A stretch of 64,000 bases of DNA from contig NZ_BHZC01000001.1 of the NCBI RefSeq assembly GCF_003865135.1, positions 3,968,001-4,032,000 of the forward strand, in the 5' to 3' direction. The position numbers and the translations under genes were made by a program. This DNA comes from Streptomyces chrestomyceticus JCM 4735 (GTDB lineage Bacteria; Actinomycetota; Actinomycetes; Streptomycetales; Streptomycetaceae). Positions 32,886-41,154 of this stretch are shown here, piece by piece (position 1 is the first letter of the stretch; every line of letters starts with the position of its first letter). Under the pieces are notes generated by a model. It was given only the letters and a program-made list of their open reading frames with translations. It searched no databases and was not told the DNA's origin.

Positions 32886-33463
32886 CCCGGGCTGGGGCAT
32901 CCGTGTTCGCCATGCGCCGGGCCAGCGCCGCCGACGCCCCCGCCCTCACCGTCATGATCCTCAACCGCTGCCGGTGGCTGGAAGACCGCGGCCTGCCGAG
33001 CTGGCGCGACGCCGTCGAGAACATCACCTTCCAGGCAGGCGACGGGCACATGTGGGTCCTGGAGGAAGAGGGTGGCCGCCTGGTCGGCTGCACCACCATT
33101 CAGCCCTTCTGCCCGCCCTGGGGCTGGACAGACCGAGAACTGGCCGAGCCGGCCGACCACCTGTACACGACGTGCACGGACCCGGCCTACTCCGCCCGTC
33201 AGCCCGGCACCCTCATCGCCTGGTGGGCCGTCCACCGGGCCGCCCTGAACAACAAGCGGTGGGTGCGCCGCGGCTGCTTCGCCCCCGCCTTGGTCCGCTA
33301 CTACCAGTCGCAGCACTTCCACCTGGTCCGCGAGGTCCAGCGCACCACGAAACGTGTCTACCTCCTGGCCCGCCGTGCCGTGCCGATCGCCCCGGCCACA
33401 GTCACCGAACCACTGCTGCGCGCCGATCTCCAGCCCCTCCTGACCAAGGAGCCGACGCGATGA
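32882..33463 (+). CDS. GNAT-family N-acetyltransferase
   Basis: A 193-residue protein with a GNAT layout: MRRASAADAPALTVMIL beta1-alpha1, then WVLEEEGGRLVGCTTIQ beta strands, and a late YYQSQHFHLVREVQR segment near beta5-alpha4. The acetyl-CoA pyrophosphate loop is poorly conserved (ARQPGTLIAWWAV). GTG 32882 overlaps the DUF6415 stop; the next gene overlaps its end. Substrate unknown. Confidence 0.78.
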   Translation: MTRAGASVFAMRRASAADAPALTVMILNRCRWLEDRGLPSWRDAVENITFQAGDGHMWVLEEEGGRLVGCTTIQPFCPPWGWTDRELAEPADHLYTTCTDPAYSARQPGTLIAWWAVHRAALNNKRWVRRGCFAPALVRYYQSQHFHLVREVQRTTKRVYLLARRAVPIAPATVTEPLLRADLQPLLTKEPTR

Positions 33464-33882
33464 GCAGCGAGCCCCCACGACCGCATGATGATTCCGGCGA
33501 CTCTCTGGAACATGTTGCCGCCCGGCATGACCACGCCCGCCAGCGCATGGTGGGGCGGCTGCGTGCCGTCGTACTCGCCCTGGGCCCGGTACGTGCCGCT
33601 CACCTGTACCCCGAGGCGCCTCGTCTCATCCTGCGCCACGACGGCTACCAGTGGACACCACTGACGACGGCTGCCGACTACGCCTCAGCCCAGCAACTTC
33701 TTCACGGACAGGTGGAACAACGCGATTCGGCTTGGGTGTGGCTCTTCCTGAGTGATATCGGGGTCAGGCCGTGGGCGCGTATCGATGCTGGTCAGCTGGG
33801 TAGTTCCGTTGATGTTCGCCGGCGAGGCGGTGCTACCAGCAGGCGTCGAGGTCGCCGTTTGCGGCGACGGCGCGGAGTTTGA
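33460..33882 (+). CDS. Hypothetical protein, C-terminus replaced by IS sequence
   Basis: Starts with ATGA overlap after the GNAT gene. Residues 1 to about 105 look genuine (RHDHARQRMVGRLRAVVLALGPVRAAHLYPEAPRL). The Arg-rich tail from about 125 is read from the antisense strand of the ISKra4-type transposase remnant. So the gene was probably cut by the insertion and lost its natural end. Confidence 0.6.
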   Translation: MSSEPPRPHDDSGDSLEHVAARHDHARQRMVGRLRAVVLALGPVRAAHLYPEAPRLILRHDGYQWTPLTTAADYASAQQLLHGQVEQRDSAWVWLFLSDIGVRPWARIDAGQLGSSVDVRRRGGATSRRRGRRLRRRRGV

Positions 33883-34290
33883 GCACAGCTTCGACGCCGG
33901 CCAGGCCCCAGAGGGCGCCGCTGATGTCGAGGCGGTCGGCGATGAGGTGCCTGACTGCTCCCTCGATGATTCCGGTGGCGATGGGCCAGCCGGCCGAGAG
34001 TGCCTGGTCGTAGTGGAGGAAGTTGCTGTTGCTGCGCAGGTGCGGTCACTAAGTCTTCGGTGCTCTTGTCTCCGGTGCGGAGAAAGTACCGGTCCGCAGC
34101 CCACACCTTCTCCAGGACGTGGATGAAGTCGATGACGATGGCCGACCAGAACGCCGGCAGCGCCTGATCGCAGGCGTCCTTGCCGCACCGGGCCGGGTCC
34201 TCGGAGAGGGCGCCCTTGAGGGCGCGCTCCTTCCGCGTGCTTGTTCTGGCCTACTTGTGCGACGAGGCACGCCGCGCTCCGTGCCACTTC
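33832..34290 (-). mobile_element. ISKra4-type transposase remnant
   Basis: On the minus strand, in shifting frames, are clear ISKra4 transposase C-terminal pieces: DQALPAFWSAIVIDFIHVLE with the catalytic Asp region, then KVWAADRYFLRTGDK, and later HYDQALSAGWPIATGIIEGA, RHLIADRLDISGALWGL and AVLKLRAVAANGDLDA. At least two frameshifts and a lost N-terminus make it non-functional. No terminal repeats could be fixed. It disrupts the end of the gene at 33460. Confidence 0.75.
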
Positions 34291-34490
34291 ATGCAGGACG
34301 TCGGCGGCGGTTCCTACAGAAACTCGGGCTCCTGGCCTGAGCCGGTCCCAAGCTCGCGCGGCTTTCGATCAGCGGGGACCGCTGTGCACGTTGCGTACTT
34401 GTCGCCAACCGGGCAGTCGGGTGGTAACCGGCTAGAACTATGGGCATATTGACCGAAAAAGTATACGCCTGGCGCGTCATTGCAGGGTAG

Positions 34491-34511
34491 AAACATGCAT
34501 CCGACATGTTT
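34491..34511. promoter_or_regulatory. Inverted repeat before the secreted tail-tube-like gene
   Basis: AAACATG (34491-34497) and CATGTTT (34505-34511), 7-nt spacer, ending 17 bp before the ATG and next to the GGGAGGGG ribosome site. Likely an operator or leader hairpin in an A+T-rich promoter region (34430-34510). Confidence 0.45.
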
Positions 34512-34528
34512 TACGGGAGGGGACCGAG

Positions 34529-35002
34529 ATGAACGTGCTTCGTGGCGGGCGCTGGGCGATGCGTGGGGCGGCTGTCGCCAGTGCGGCCCTGCTGACGCTA
34601 ACGGGGGCCACGTTGGCGACTGAGGCGGCCGCTGCATCCACTGCCGTCGCTGAAGACAACCCCTGCAATCCTAATTACTGCCCAGGTGCAAGCACCTTCA
34701 TCATGAAATTCGACGGTGTTTCCGTTGAATTCATCTCATCCGTCAACGGCTGGGACACCAACACCCACACGCTGGTCCTGCAACGTGGGTCGTACCACAA
34801 CCCTGTAGTCGACCGCTGGATTGACGACGCGATAGCCGGCCGCGAAGGGCGCCTCAAGAGCATGTCCGTCGTGGTGTACGACGATAAGGGGTGGGTGATG
34901 AAGCGGTACAACTTTGGGGGCGCATGGGTGGAGCGCATCGATAGCAACGGCTCGGGTCAGGCACTTCATATCAGGTACTTCACCCTTGAGATCACCGATT
35001 AG
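34529..35002 (+). CDS. Secreted protein with T4 gp19-like (tail-tube) domain
   Basis: A 157-residue protein. Signal peptide: MNVLRGGRWAMRG followed by a hydrophobic core and cleavage near AAAAS (residues 33-37). The mature part follows the phage tail-tube/Hcp-like pattern: FIMKFDGVSVEFISSVNGW, then LVLQRGSYHNPVVDRWID, then MSVVVYDDKGWVMKRYNFGGAWVERID and the closing IRYFTLEITD. Tail-tube proteins are normally cytoplasmic, so export with a Sec signal is unusual. No sheath, baseplate or other tail genes are near. A cysteine pair (CNPNYC) sits at the mature N-terminus. Confidence 0.65.
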   Translation: MNVLRGGRWAMRGAAVASAALLTLTGATLATEAAAASTAVAEDNPCNPNYCPGASTFIMKFDGVSVEFISSVNGWDTNTHTLVLQRGSYHNPVVDRWIDDAIAGREGRLKSMSVVVYDDKGWVMKRYNFGGAWVERIDSNGSGQALHIRYFTLEITD

Positions 35003-35009
35003 GGAGCAG

Positions 35010-35268
35010 GCAGGGACGCGAGGAGTCCTACTGGGACCTGGTCCAGTGGAGGGGCACCACCCTGGACGATCCTCAGGACGGCGAGGCGTACGCCCTCGCC
35101 ATGGAACGCTGGCTGCTCACCCAGGACTGGGAGACATCCATCGCTGCCATGCCCGGCGGGGAGGAGCTTCCACTGTTCCTCGTGGCGATCTTTGCGCATG
35201 TGGGGGTCGTCATCGCCCTTGGGTGTGACTCTCCTGGAGTGAGCCTTTCCGATGTGGGTCGTTGCTGA
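35010..35268 (+). pseudogene. Gene fragment without start
   Basis: One frame reads sensible protein (EESYWDLVQWRGTTLDD, ALAMERWLLTQDWETSIAAM, LPLFLVAIFAHVGVV) to a stop at about 35268. It opens directly after the tail-tube-like gene's stop with no start codon or ribosome site. Probably the truncated end of a lost gene. Family not recognised. Confidence 0.4.
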
Positions 35269-35322
35269 TCGCGTCGGTTTGCCGGATCGTCGTGTCCAGA
35301 GTTCGGGTTCTTGGGGGCGGCG

Positions 35323-35922
35323 ATGGTTTCGTGGCTGGAGGAGTTGGAGCGTCGCGAGGCTCGCGCACGGGAGCGGATCACGGAACTGCGAAAGCAGAAC
35401 GAGGAGTTGACGACGAGCCTGGCCGAGCAGGAGGCCACCGTGTCCCGTCTGGAGATCACGCGGGAGACAATGACGGAGATCCTTTCTGGGGACGGTCCGG
35501 TCACCGAGCCGGACGGCACGGCCGAGCCCGCAGAGTCCGGAGGTGCGGCTCCGGCGGCGGCCGCCGAGGGGTTTGCGGTCGGCTCGCCGGTGGGGGTGCG
35601 GCTGGTGCCGGCCTGGTCGGCCGAGCTCGGGGTGGAGGCCCTGCCGCGCGCGTACGCGGACATCGTGGAGGTGCTCGCCGATGCGGTGCATCCGCTGCGG
35701 GCCCATCAACTGTGTTCCGTACTGGGGCTGTCGACGGACAAGTCCAAGGTGGAGGGGTTCCGGTCGAAGCTGAAGCGGCTGCGTGAACGAGGCTGGGTCA
35801 TGGAAGTGTCGCCGGGGCTGTTCGCGTCGCGGGACGCGGCAGGGCGAGAGCGTGTGCCGGAGCCGGGCAAAGACTCCGCCATGTCGCGTCGCACCGGCGA
35901 GGAGGAGGGCTCCCGGTCCTAG
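35323..35922 (+). CDS. Coiled-coil/winged-helix protein of a mobile-element-linked family
   Basis: A 199-residue protein. Residues 5-50 form a charged coiled coil (WLEELERREARARERITEL onward, ending SRLEITRETMTEIL). The C-terminal half (YADIVEVLADAVHPLRAHQLCSVLGLSTDKSKVEGFRSKLKRLRERGW) is winged-helix-like. I recall similar proteins as common Streptomyces hypotheticals near transposases. ATG 35323 follows GGGGG; GTG 35311 is an alternative. A recombinase remnant lies just downstream. Confidence 0.62.
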   Translation: MVSWLEELERREARARERITELRKQNEELTTSLAEQEATVSRLEITRETMTEILSGDGPVTEPDGTAEPAESGGAAPAAAAEGFAVGSPVGVRLVPAWSAELGVEALPRAYADIVEVLADAVHPLRAHQLCSVLGLSTDKSKVEGFRSKLKRLRERGWVMEVSPGLFASRDAAGRERVPEPGKDSAMSRRTGEEEGSRS

Positions 35923-35982
35923 CGTCGAGGGTGACGAAACCATCCGACCGCCCCGGATCGAGAGCCCGATGAAAGCCTACGC

Positions 35983-36185
35983 ATCAGTGGCGACACGGTC
36001 TACAAGACCTGCCGACGGCTCGGGCTGCCGCCCAGCGTCCTGCGCATCGACGGATCTACGACGAAGCACGCCACAGCGCCGACCCCGTCCGGCTGATGCA
36101 ACTCTTCGGCCTGTCCAATCTCTCCGCCACCCGCTACGTCCTGGCCGCACACCCGGACAAGAAGAATGGCCCCATCGCCCCCTAG
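35983..36185 (+). pseudogene. Integrase/recombinase C-terminal remnant
   Basis: Two frames give consecutive pieces: ISGDTVYKTCRRLGLPPSVL and then, after a one-base shift, IYDEARHSADPVRLMQLFGL and SNLSATRYVLAAHPDK to a TAG at 36185. This resembles the end of Streptomyces site-specific recombinases in which LFGLS-x(4)RYV-AAHP is typical. No start, catalytic core or attachment site is left. Confidence 0.55.
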
Positions 36186-36879
36186 GGCCGTGCATCTCGG
36201 ATGCGGGTGGGGTGGCCCCGGCCGTACTCTGTCCCGTCACGGGGACCGGGGCCTATCCCGCACGCTCCGTGCTGGTGCGGGCCGGGGCGGAGCTTAGCGC
36301 GTCTCGACATGGGGTGTCGTGGTGGCTTGCGGGCCCGCCCCGGCGCGAGGCGCCGTGGCAGCGGGAACCACAGCTGCCACCTGCCGCTGCTTCTTGCTTG
36401 CCGCACGCCGTTGCCAGGCGGGGATGCTGCGCTTGGTGTCGGGTAAGAAGGCTGGGGCCCGGTGTGCGGCCGGTGCTGGCTTGCGGTCTGGTCTCTTCCT
36501 GCAGTTCGCGGGCGGCCGTGTGCTTCGCTGGCCGGCAGCGAGTCACCAGTCCGAAGTGCCACGTTTGAGCATGGCGTCGCCGTGCGCGCCTTGGTGTGCG
36601 CTACAACCGGAATATGAATGATCCATTTGTGGTAGCTGAGGTGAATGCACTTTTGCCTAAGCTGGAGGACAAGCAGCTGCCGGCGTCTTTCGGGGCAGGC
36701 GATCGCGGTACGGGGGCAGCGGTCGGGGCCGTGGTGGGGCCGAGGTTCCTCGGAGCAGCCACTGACCTGATCGGGGCATGCGGTACCTGTTCCCCTGATC
36801 GGTGAGCACCGGGGCACGGTGCATCGTTCGACAGCGGACGCGGTGGCCGTGTAACTGCACGGTGCTGGGCACGGCAGCG
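36186..36879. other. Gap of about 690 bp
   Basis: No gene I can support. A short frame beginning ATG 36614 (MNDPFVVAEVNALLPKLEDK) lacks a ribosome site. Sequence is locally A+T-richer around 36600-36670. It separates the mobile-element debris from the polyketide operon. Confidence 0.5.
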
Positions 36880-37752
36880 TCAGAGGGCTCCTTGTGCTGC
36901 TGTGTGCAGCCCGTCGAGCAAGTGCGGCCACGCCTCGGGGGGAAAGTGATGGCCCATGCCGGGGATGACCCGCAATCGTGCTCCGGGGATGGCGCGTGCC
37001 GTTGCCCGGGCGCAGGCGACGGGCACGAGGGGGTCGTGGGTGCCGTGCAGGACCGTGGCCGGCAGGCGCAGCTTCTTCAGGGCTTTGGTGCGGTCGGCCG
37101 CGGTCAGGACGGCTGCCATCTGGCGGTGGGTGCCGTCGGGGTCGATGCCTCGGGCGTGGCTGCGGCGCAGGAGGGTCCGCGTGCCGTTTTCGTCGAAGGG
37201 CAGGTGGGGGGAGGACAGCTTGCGCAGCATGGCCATGCTGGTGCGGATGTAGCCGTCCAGGTCGGTGGGGTGGCGGCGCAGGAGGTAGGGCAGGAGGGTG
37301 AGGTCGGTGCGGCGGCCGATGGTCAGTGCGTGGGGTGTGGACATCATCGACGTCAGGGACAGCACTCGGTGGGGGTGCCGGAGGGCGAGTTCCTGGGCGA
37401 TCATGCCGCCCATGGACGCTCCGACGATGTGAGCTGCAGGTATGTGGAGGTGGTCGAGGAGCCCGAGGGCGTCTTCGGCCATGTCGGTGAGGGTGTAGGC
37501 CGGCCGGGTCAGGCGCAGCGCGGTGCGCAGGAGGTGTGGTGGGGTGGTCAGGTGCTGTGAGCGGCCGCTGTCGCGGTTGTCGAAGCGGATGACGAAAAAG
37601 CCTTCGGATGCCAGCTGGCGGCACAGGACGTCGTCCCACCAAATCAGTTGTCCGTACATGCCGAAGATCAGGAGAAGGGGGCGGTTCCCCGGACTTCCGA
37701 TCGTCTCGTAGCAGAGGCTGATCCCGTTGCCGGTGGCGAAATGTTCAGTCAT
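36880..37752 (-). CDS. Alpha/beta hydrolase
   Basis: A 290-residue alpha/beta hydrolase. Landmarks are the oxyanion strand PLLLIFGMYGQLIWW, the FDNRDSGRS loop, nucleophile elbow GASMGG near 120, acid in HGTHDPLVP and the final catalytic His in GMGHHFP. It is the last gene of the polyketide/lipid operon, 53 bp after the acyltransferase gene. It may release or edit the acyl chain because the synthase has no thioesterase domain. Substrate inferred only from context. Confidence 0.85.
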   Translation of the reverse strand: MTEHFATGNGISLCYETIGSPGNRPLLLIFGMYGQLIWWDDVLCRQLASEGFFVIRFDNRDSGRSQHLTTPPHLLRTALRLTRPAYTLTDMAEDALGLLDHLHIPAAHIVGASMGGMIAQELALRHPHRVLSLTSMMSTPHALTIGRRTDLTLLPYLLRRHPTDLDGYIRTSMAMLRKLSSPHLPFDENGTRTLLRRSHARGIDPDGTHRQMAAVLTAADRTKALKKLRLPATVLHGTHDPLVPVACARATARAIPGARLRVIPGMGHHFPPEAWPHLLDGLHTAAQGAL

Positions 37753-37805
37753 ACAGACTCCCGGGGCCTTTGGGGAATCGCCGCTGCCCGGGGGACGGGG
37801 AGCGG

Positions 37806-39164
37806 TCAGGTGCGGCCGGGGTGGTGTTCTGCGCTGGTGGCGAGGTCGCCGAGGCTGTCGTGGATGTGCTGGGCGAGCAGGTCGGGGTCGGCGATGACGT
37901 CGGGGTCGATATTGACGGTGACGTGGCAGTGGTCGCGGTAGGACAGCAGGGTGACGGCTACGGCGAATCCCATGACCGGTGCGATGGCGTAGATCTCCTG
38001 GGCGCGGACGCCGCCGACGGACAGGGGGGTGCGGGGCCCGGGCATGTTGCTGATGCCGAAGTCATGGGAGGCGCACAGGCGCAGGAAGCCGGTCTCGAAC
38101 CAGCGCAGCGGCAGCAGGGGGCTGATGCGGGCGACGGCGCCCATCCAGTCGGCGGCGTCGCGGTGGTAGGCCCCCTGGACGGCGGTGCGCACTTCGCTGA
38201 TGCGCCGGCGGGCGTCGGGCTGGTCGGCGCGCAGGGTGAAGCGGACGATGAACCAGTGGTTGCCCATCGGGGCGAAGGGGCGCTGTCCGGTGAGCGGTGG
38301 CCGGGCGTACGGGGAGAAGACGCGCAGGCGGGGGCGCTGGATGTCGCGGGCCTGGTGGTATCGGTGGCAGCCGTGGGCGACCGCGGCGACGAGCGCGTCG
38401 TGCACGGTGCCGCCGCCGGCGACGGCGACGTCCTTGAACGGGGCGGTGGGCACCTTGGTGGTGTAGTAGCGGCGGGCGAAGCGGGTCTTCTTCGGCGGCA
38501 CGGGGTAGGGCCGGTCGCGGATGTCGGTCAGGGCTTGGGCGGCGAACTGGGCGGCCTTGCGCAGACGGCGTGCCATAGCGACCGGTCGGGCGATACGGCG
38601 TTCGGAGGCGGTGGCCGGGCCGGTGGTGGCTGGCGGAGCGGGGGGTGGGGCCGGCTGCTGGGCGGCGGCTTGGCGCAGGAACATCTCACGCAGGCGGACG
38701 CCGTCGGCGATGCTGTGCGAGATCTTGAGCATGTAGGCGGAGCGTCCGTCGTCCAGGCCGTCGATCAGGTAGCCGTTCCAGGGGGACCTGTTTTGGCAGA
38801 AGGGGATTTCGGCCAGCGTCGCGGCGGTGTCGAGGACGTCGCGGCGGGTGCCTTTACCGCCCACGGTGATGTGGTGCAGGTGGTGTTCGAGGCGGAAGTC
38901 GGGGTCCGGGTCCCAGTGGGGGCGGCGGAAGGCGGTGGGGGGTTCGTGGACGCGGGCTTGCATGCGGGGCATGCCCGCGCACAGGTGCCCGTGCCAGGCA
39001 ACGAACTGCTCCCAAGGCAGCCGGTCTTCCAGGAACATTACGGCCACGATGATCGGTTTTGCGCGGGTGCCGCTCTCCACGCGCCAGGTCAGGTGGTCTT
39101 TGCTGCTCATGATGTCCGTGCCGGACGCGGTGGCGCGGAGTCGGTGCGCGGTGGTCGTGGTCAT
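37806..39164 (-). CDS. WS/DGAT-family acyltransferase
   Basis: A 452-residue wax ester synthase/diacylglycerol acyltransferase-type protein. The catalytic motif appears as ISHSIADG near 150: HxxxDG with Ser in place of the first His of the usual HHxxxDG. Other family stretches are MGNHWFIVRFTL (like xGN), and FGISNMPGPRTPLSVGG near 365. It esterifies an acyl-CoA or acyl-ACP chain to an alcohol. In this operon the likely donor is the product of the large synthase, giving a polyketide wax or glycolipid; this is inference. Confidence 0.85.
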   Translation of the reverse strand: MTTTTAHRLRATASGTDIMSSKDHLTWRVESGTRAKPIIVAVMFLEDRLPWEQFVAWHGHLCAGMPRMQARVHEPPTAFRRPHWDPDPDFRLEHHLHHITVGGKGTRRDVLDTAATLAEIPFCQNRSPWNGYLIDGLDDGRSAYMLKISHSIADGVRLREMFLRQAAAQQPAPPPAPPATTGPATASERRIARPVAMARRLRKAAQFAAQALTDIRDRPYPVPPKKTRFARRYYTTKVPTAPFKDVAVAGGGTVHDALVAAVAHGCHRYHQARDIQRPRLRVFSPYARPPLTGQRPFAPMGNHWFIVRFTLRADQPDARRRISEVRTAVQGAYHRDAADWMGAVARISPLLPLRWFETGFLRLCASHDFGISNMPGPRTPLSVGGVRAQEIYAIAPVMGFAVAVTLLSYRDHCHVTVNIDPDVIADPDLLAQHIHDSLGDLATSAEHHPGRT

Positions 39165-39271
39165 GATGTCTCCTCGTGTCTCGGTGTGCGGTGAGGCGGC
39201 GGCGCGCAGGGAAGGCCCTGTGCCGGACGCTGTCTGCTCTTGCCGGTGCAGGCGGGGCGCGGCTACGGGGT

Positions 39272-40810
39272 TCAGGTTCTTCGGCGGATGCGGTTGCGGG
39301 TCAGGGCGACGGCCGCTGCGGCCGTCAAGCCGGTGGTGAGCACCGAGCGGGATGTGGGGTGCGGCAGCGGCTGTTTCCCTTTGGGGACACCGAGGTTGGT
39401 GCGGGACTGCACGGTGAATTGCCGTGCGGCCAGGTCACCGAGCAGTGCCTGCATCTGGGTGGGTGTCTTCGCGACGGCGGTGAGTCCCTCGATGACCGCC
39501 CGTGCGACCTGCTCGGTGCTGAGCACTTCGCTCAGCAGGTCCCGCAGAATGTCGCGCAGTGCCTCATGCAGGGCCTGGGACAGCTTGATGTCGGGGCAGA
39601 TGCAGCGCACCGAGCCTTCGATGTTGGCCACGGATTTGCCGACGACGGAGACGAGCGGGGTGACCTGGATACCCCGGCTGGTGGAGTAGCGCAGGACCGC
39701 GGTGAGGGCGACGCCGAAGTTGAGCTCGTCGAGGGAGGCGTCGGCCCAGTGCGGCACAGCAGCGGACACATCGCTGATGAAGCCCGCGACATCGCTCCAG
39801 GCAGTCGCCGATCCGAGGTTGATCCACTGCCGGGCCATGCCCGCCCCGTCGTTGTGTGCGAGGGCGAGAAAGGCCCCCAGGAAGGCGGTGCTGGTGTTGC
39901 GGTCGATTTTGCCGACCATGCCCCAGTCGATCAGATGTGCGGTGCCGGCCTCGCTGACGAGGATGTTGCCCGGGTGGGGGTCGGCGTGGAAGGTGCGCTG
40001 GACGAAGTAGGACCGCAGCATGAAGGTGATCAGGTCGTGTGCCAGTGCGGTGCGCTGTTTGCGGGTCAGGGTGTGGGGTTTGATCTTGTTGATGGGGACG
40101 CCGTCGGCGAAGGTCTGCACCAGGACGCGGGGCGTGGCTTCGATCACTTTGGGCACCGATAGCCGTTTGAAGCGTTTGGCGGCTTTGCGGGCGGCTTTCA
40201 TGTTCGTGGCTTCGCGGGTGAAGTCCAGCTCGGGCTGCATGACGGTGAACAGGGCTTCCAGCACGGCCTGGGGGTTGACGACTTCCTTGAGGCGGGGAGC
40301 GGCCGTGCCCAGGGCGCGGGCGGCCCGGCGCAGGACCTTCATGTCGGCTTCCACGGCGGCCCGTGCGCCGGGGCGCTGGATCTTGATGACGCACGGGGTG
40401 CCGTCGGTGGTGGTGGCCTTGTAGACCTGGGCGAGCGAGGCCGCGCCCAGGGGCTCGCCGGTGCGGAGGCAGGGGTACCGGCGGCGCCAGTCAGGACCGA
40501 GCTCCTCGTCCAGGATCGGTTCGAAGGCGGCGAAGGGCTCTGCGGTGGCCTCGTCGTTGAGCTGGGCGAGTTCCTCGCGGACATGCTCTGGCACCAGGTC
40601 GGGCCGGGTGGCGAGGATCTGGCCCACCTTGACGTACAGCGGGCCCAGTTCCTCCAGGGTGGCCCGGATGGTGTGCGCCCGCTGTTGCTGTCGGGCGTGC
40701 GCCGGGACCCGTGAGCTGCTGCCGGAACGCGCCCGCACGGCCCGGACGGCTTCCCCGTACAGGGACCGGGTGAGGATTCGGGCCGTACGGCGCGTGCGTC
40801 CCGGCGGCAT
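39272..40810 (-). CDS. ABC1/UbiB-family atypical kinase
   Basis: A 512-residue protein of the ABC1/ADCK/UbiB family. Family marks: the KxGQ motif YVKVGQILATRPD, Ala-rich nucleotide loop GAASLAQVYKA, lysine strand CVIKIQRPG, catalytic HADPHPGNILV and metal motif LIDWG. The C-terminus has a hydrophobic segment (LTTGLTAAAAVALT) that may anchor it in the membrane. ATG 40810 has GAAGGAGGA. Known members support prenyl-lipid and quinone metabolism. Its place in a lipid polyketide operon suggests a role in handling a hydrophobic product. Confidence 0.88.
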   Translation of the reverse strand: MPPGRTRRTARILTRSLYGEAVRAVRARSGSSSRVPAHARQQQRAHTIRATLEELGPLYVKVGQILATRPDLVPEHVREELAQLNDEATAEPFAAFEPILDEELGPDWRRRYPCLRTGEPLGAASLAQVYKATTTDGTPCVIKIQRPGARAAVEADMKVLRRAARALGTAAPRLKEVVNPQAVLEALFTVMQPELDFTREATNMKAARKAAKRFKRLSVPKVIEATPRVLVQTFADGVPINKIKPHTLTRKQRTALAHDLITFMLRSYFVQRTFHADPHPGNILVSEAGTAHLIDWGMVGKIDRNTSTAFLGAFLALAHNDGAGMARQWINLGSATAWSDVAGFISDVSAAVPHWADASLDELNFGVALTAVLRYSTSRGIQVTPLVSVVGKSVANIEGSVRCICPDIKLSQALHEALRDILRDLLSEVLSTEQVARAVIEGLTAVAKTPTQMQALLGDLAARQFTVQSRTNLGVPKGKQPLPHPTSRSVLTTGLTAAAAVALTRNRIRRRT

Positions 40811-40845
40811 GCAGTCCTCCTTCACTTCGCTGCGGGGCGCTCGGG

Positions 40846-41103
40846 TCAGGTGCCGTCCGGCCGGCTGTCCGGCGCGGCGGCCCCGGGCTTCGGGCCCGTG
40901 CCAGGAGCCGAGATGTGCTGTGCCAGGTGACGGATTTCCGCGGTCAGGGCGCTGAGGTCCTGGTGTTGCTGCTTGTCGGTCTTCTGGTTCGTCTGCCGCT
41001 TGCGGCTGCCGGTGACGGCGTCGAGAGCCGCTTTGGCGGCGTCCTTGCCGTAGTCGAGCACCTGGTCGACGACCATGCCCGCGGTGACTTTCTTCTTGGC
41101 CAT
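40846..41103 (-). CDS. Small basic/hydrophilic protein, 85 aa
   Basis: Starts at ATG 41103 with GAGGAG. N-terminus AKKKVTAGMVVDQVLDYGKDAAKAALDAVTGSRKR is amphipathic helical, resembling lipid- or granule-associated peptides; the rest is polar (Gln-rich, then Pro/Gly tail). No family recognised. 35 bp before the kinase gene, so the two may function together at a membrane or lipid surface. Confidence 0.62.
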   Translation of the reverse strand: MAKKKVTAGMVVDQVLDYGKDAAKAALDAVTGSRKRQTNQKTDKQQHQDLSALTAEIRHLAQHISAPGTGPKPGAAAPDSRPDGT

Positions 41104-41154
41104 CTGAATTCTCCTCAGTGACGGGTCTGCCATGGAGGGATGCGGCTGTGCTGG

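Noticed and set aside
35323..35922. Transposase
   Set aside because: No DDE or tyrosine-recombinase residues; coiled coil and winged-helix only, although it may travel with mobile elements.
36182..37642. A 486-codon minus-strand frame over the hydrolase gene and the gap before it
   Set aside because: Pro/His/Arg-rich low-complexity translation with no motif; the alpha/beta hydrolase is read in another frame of the same strand.
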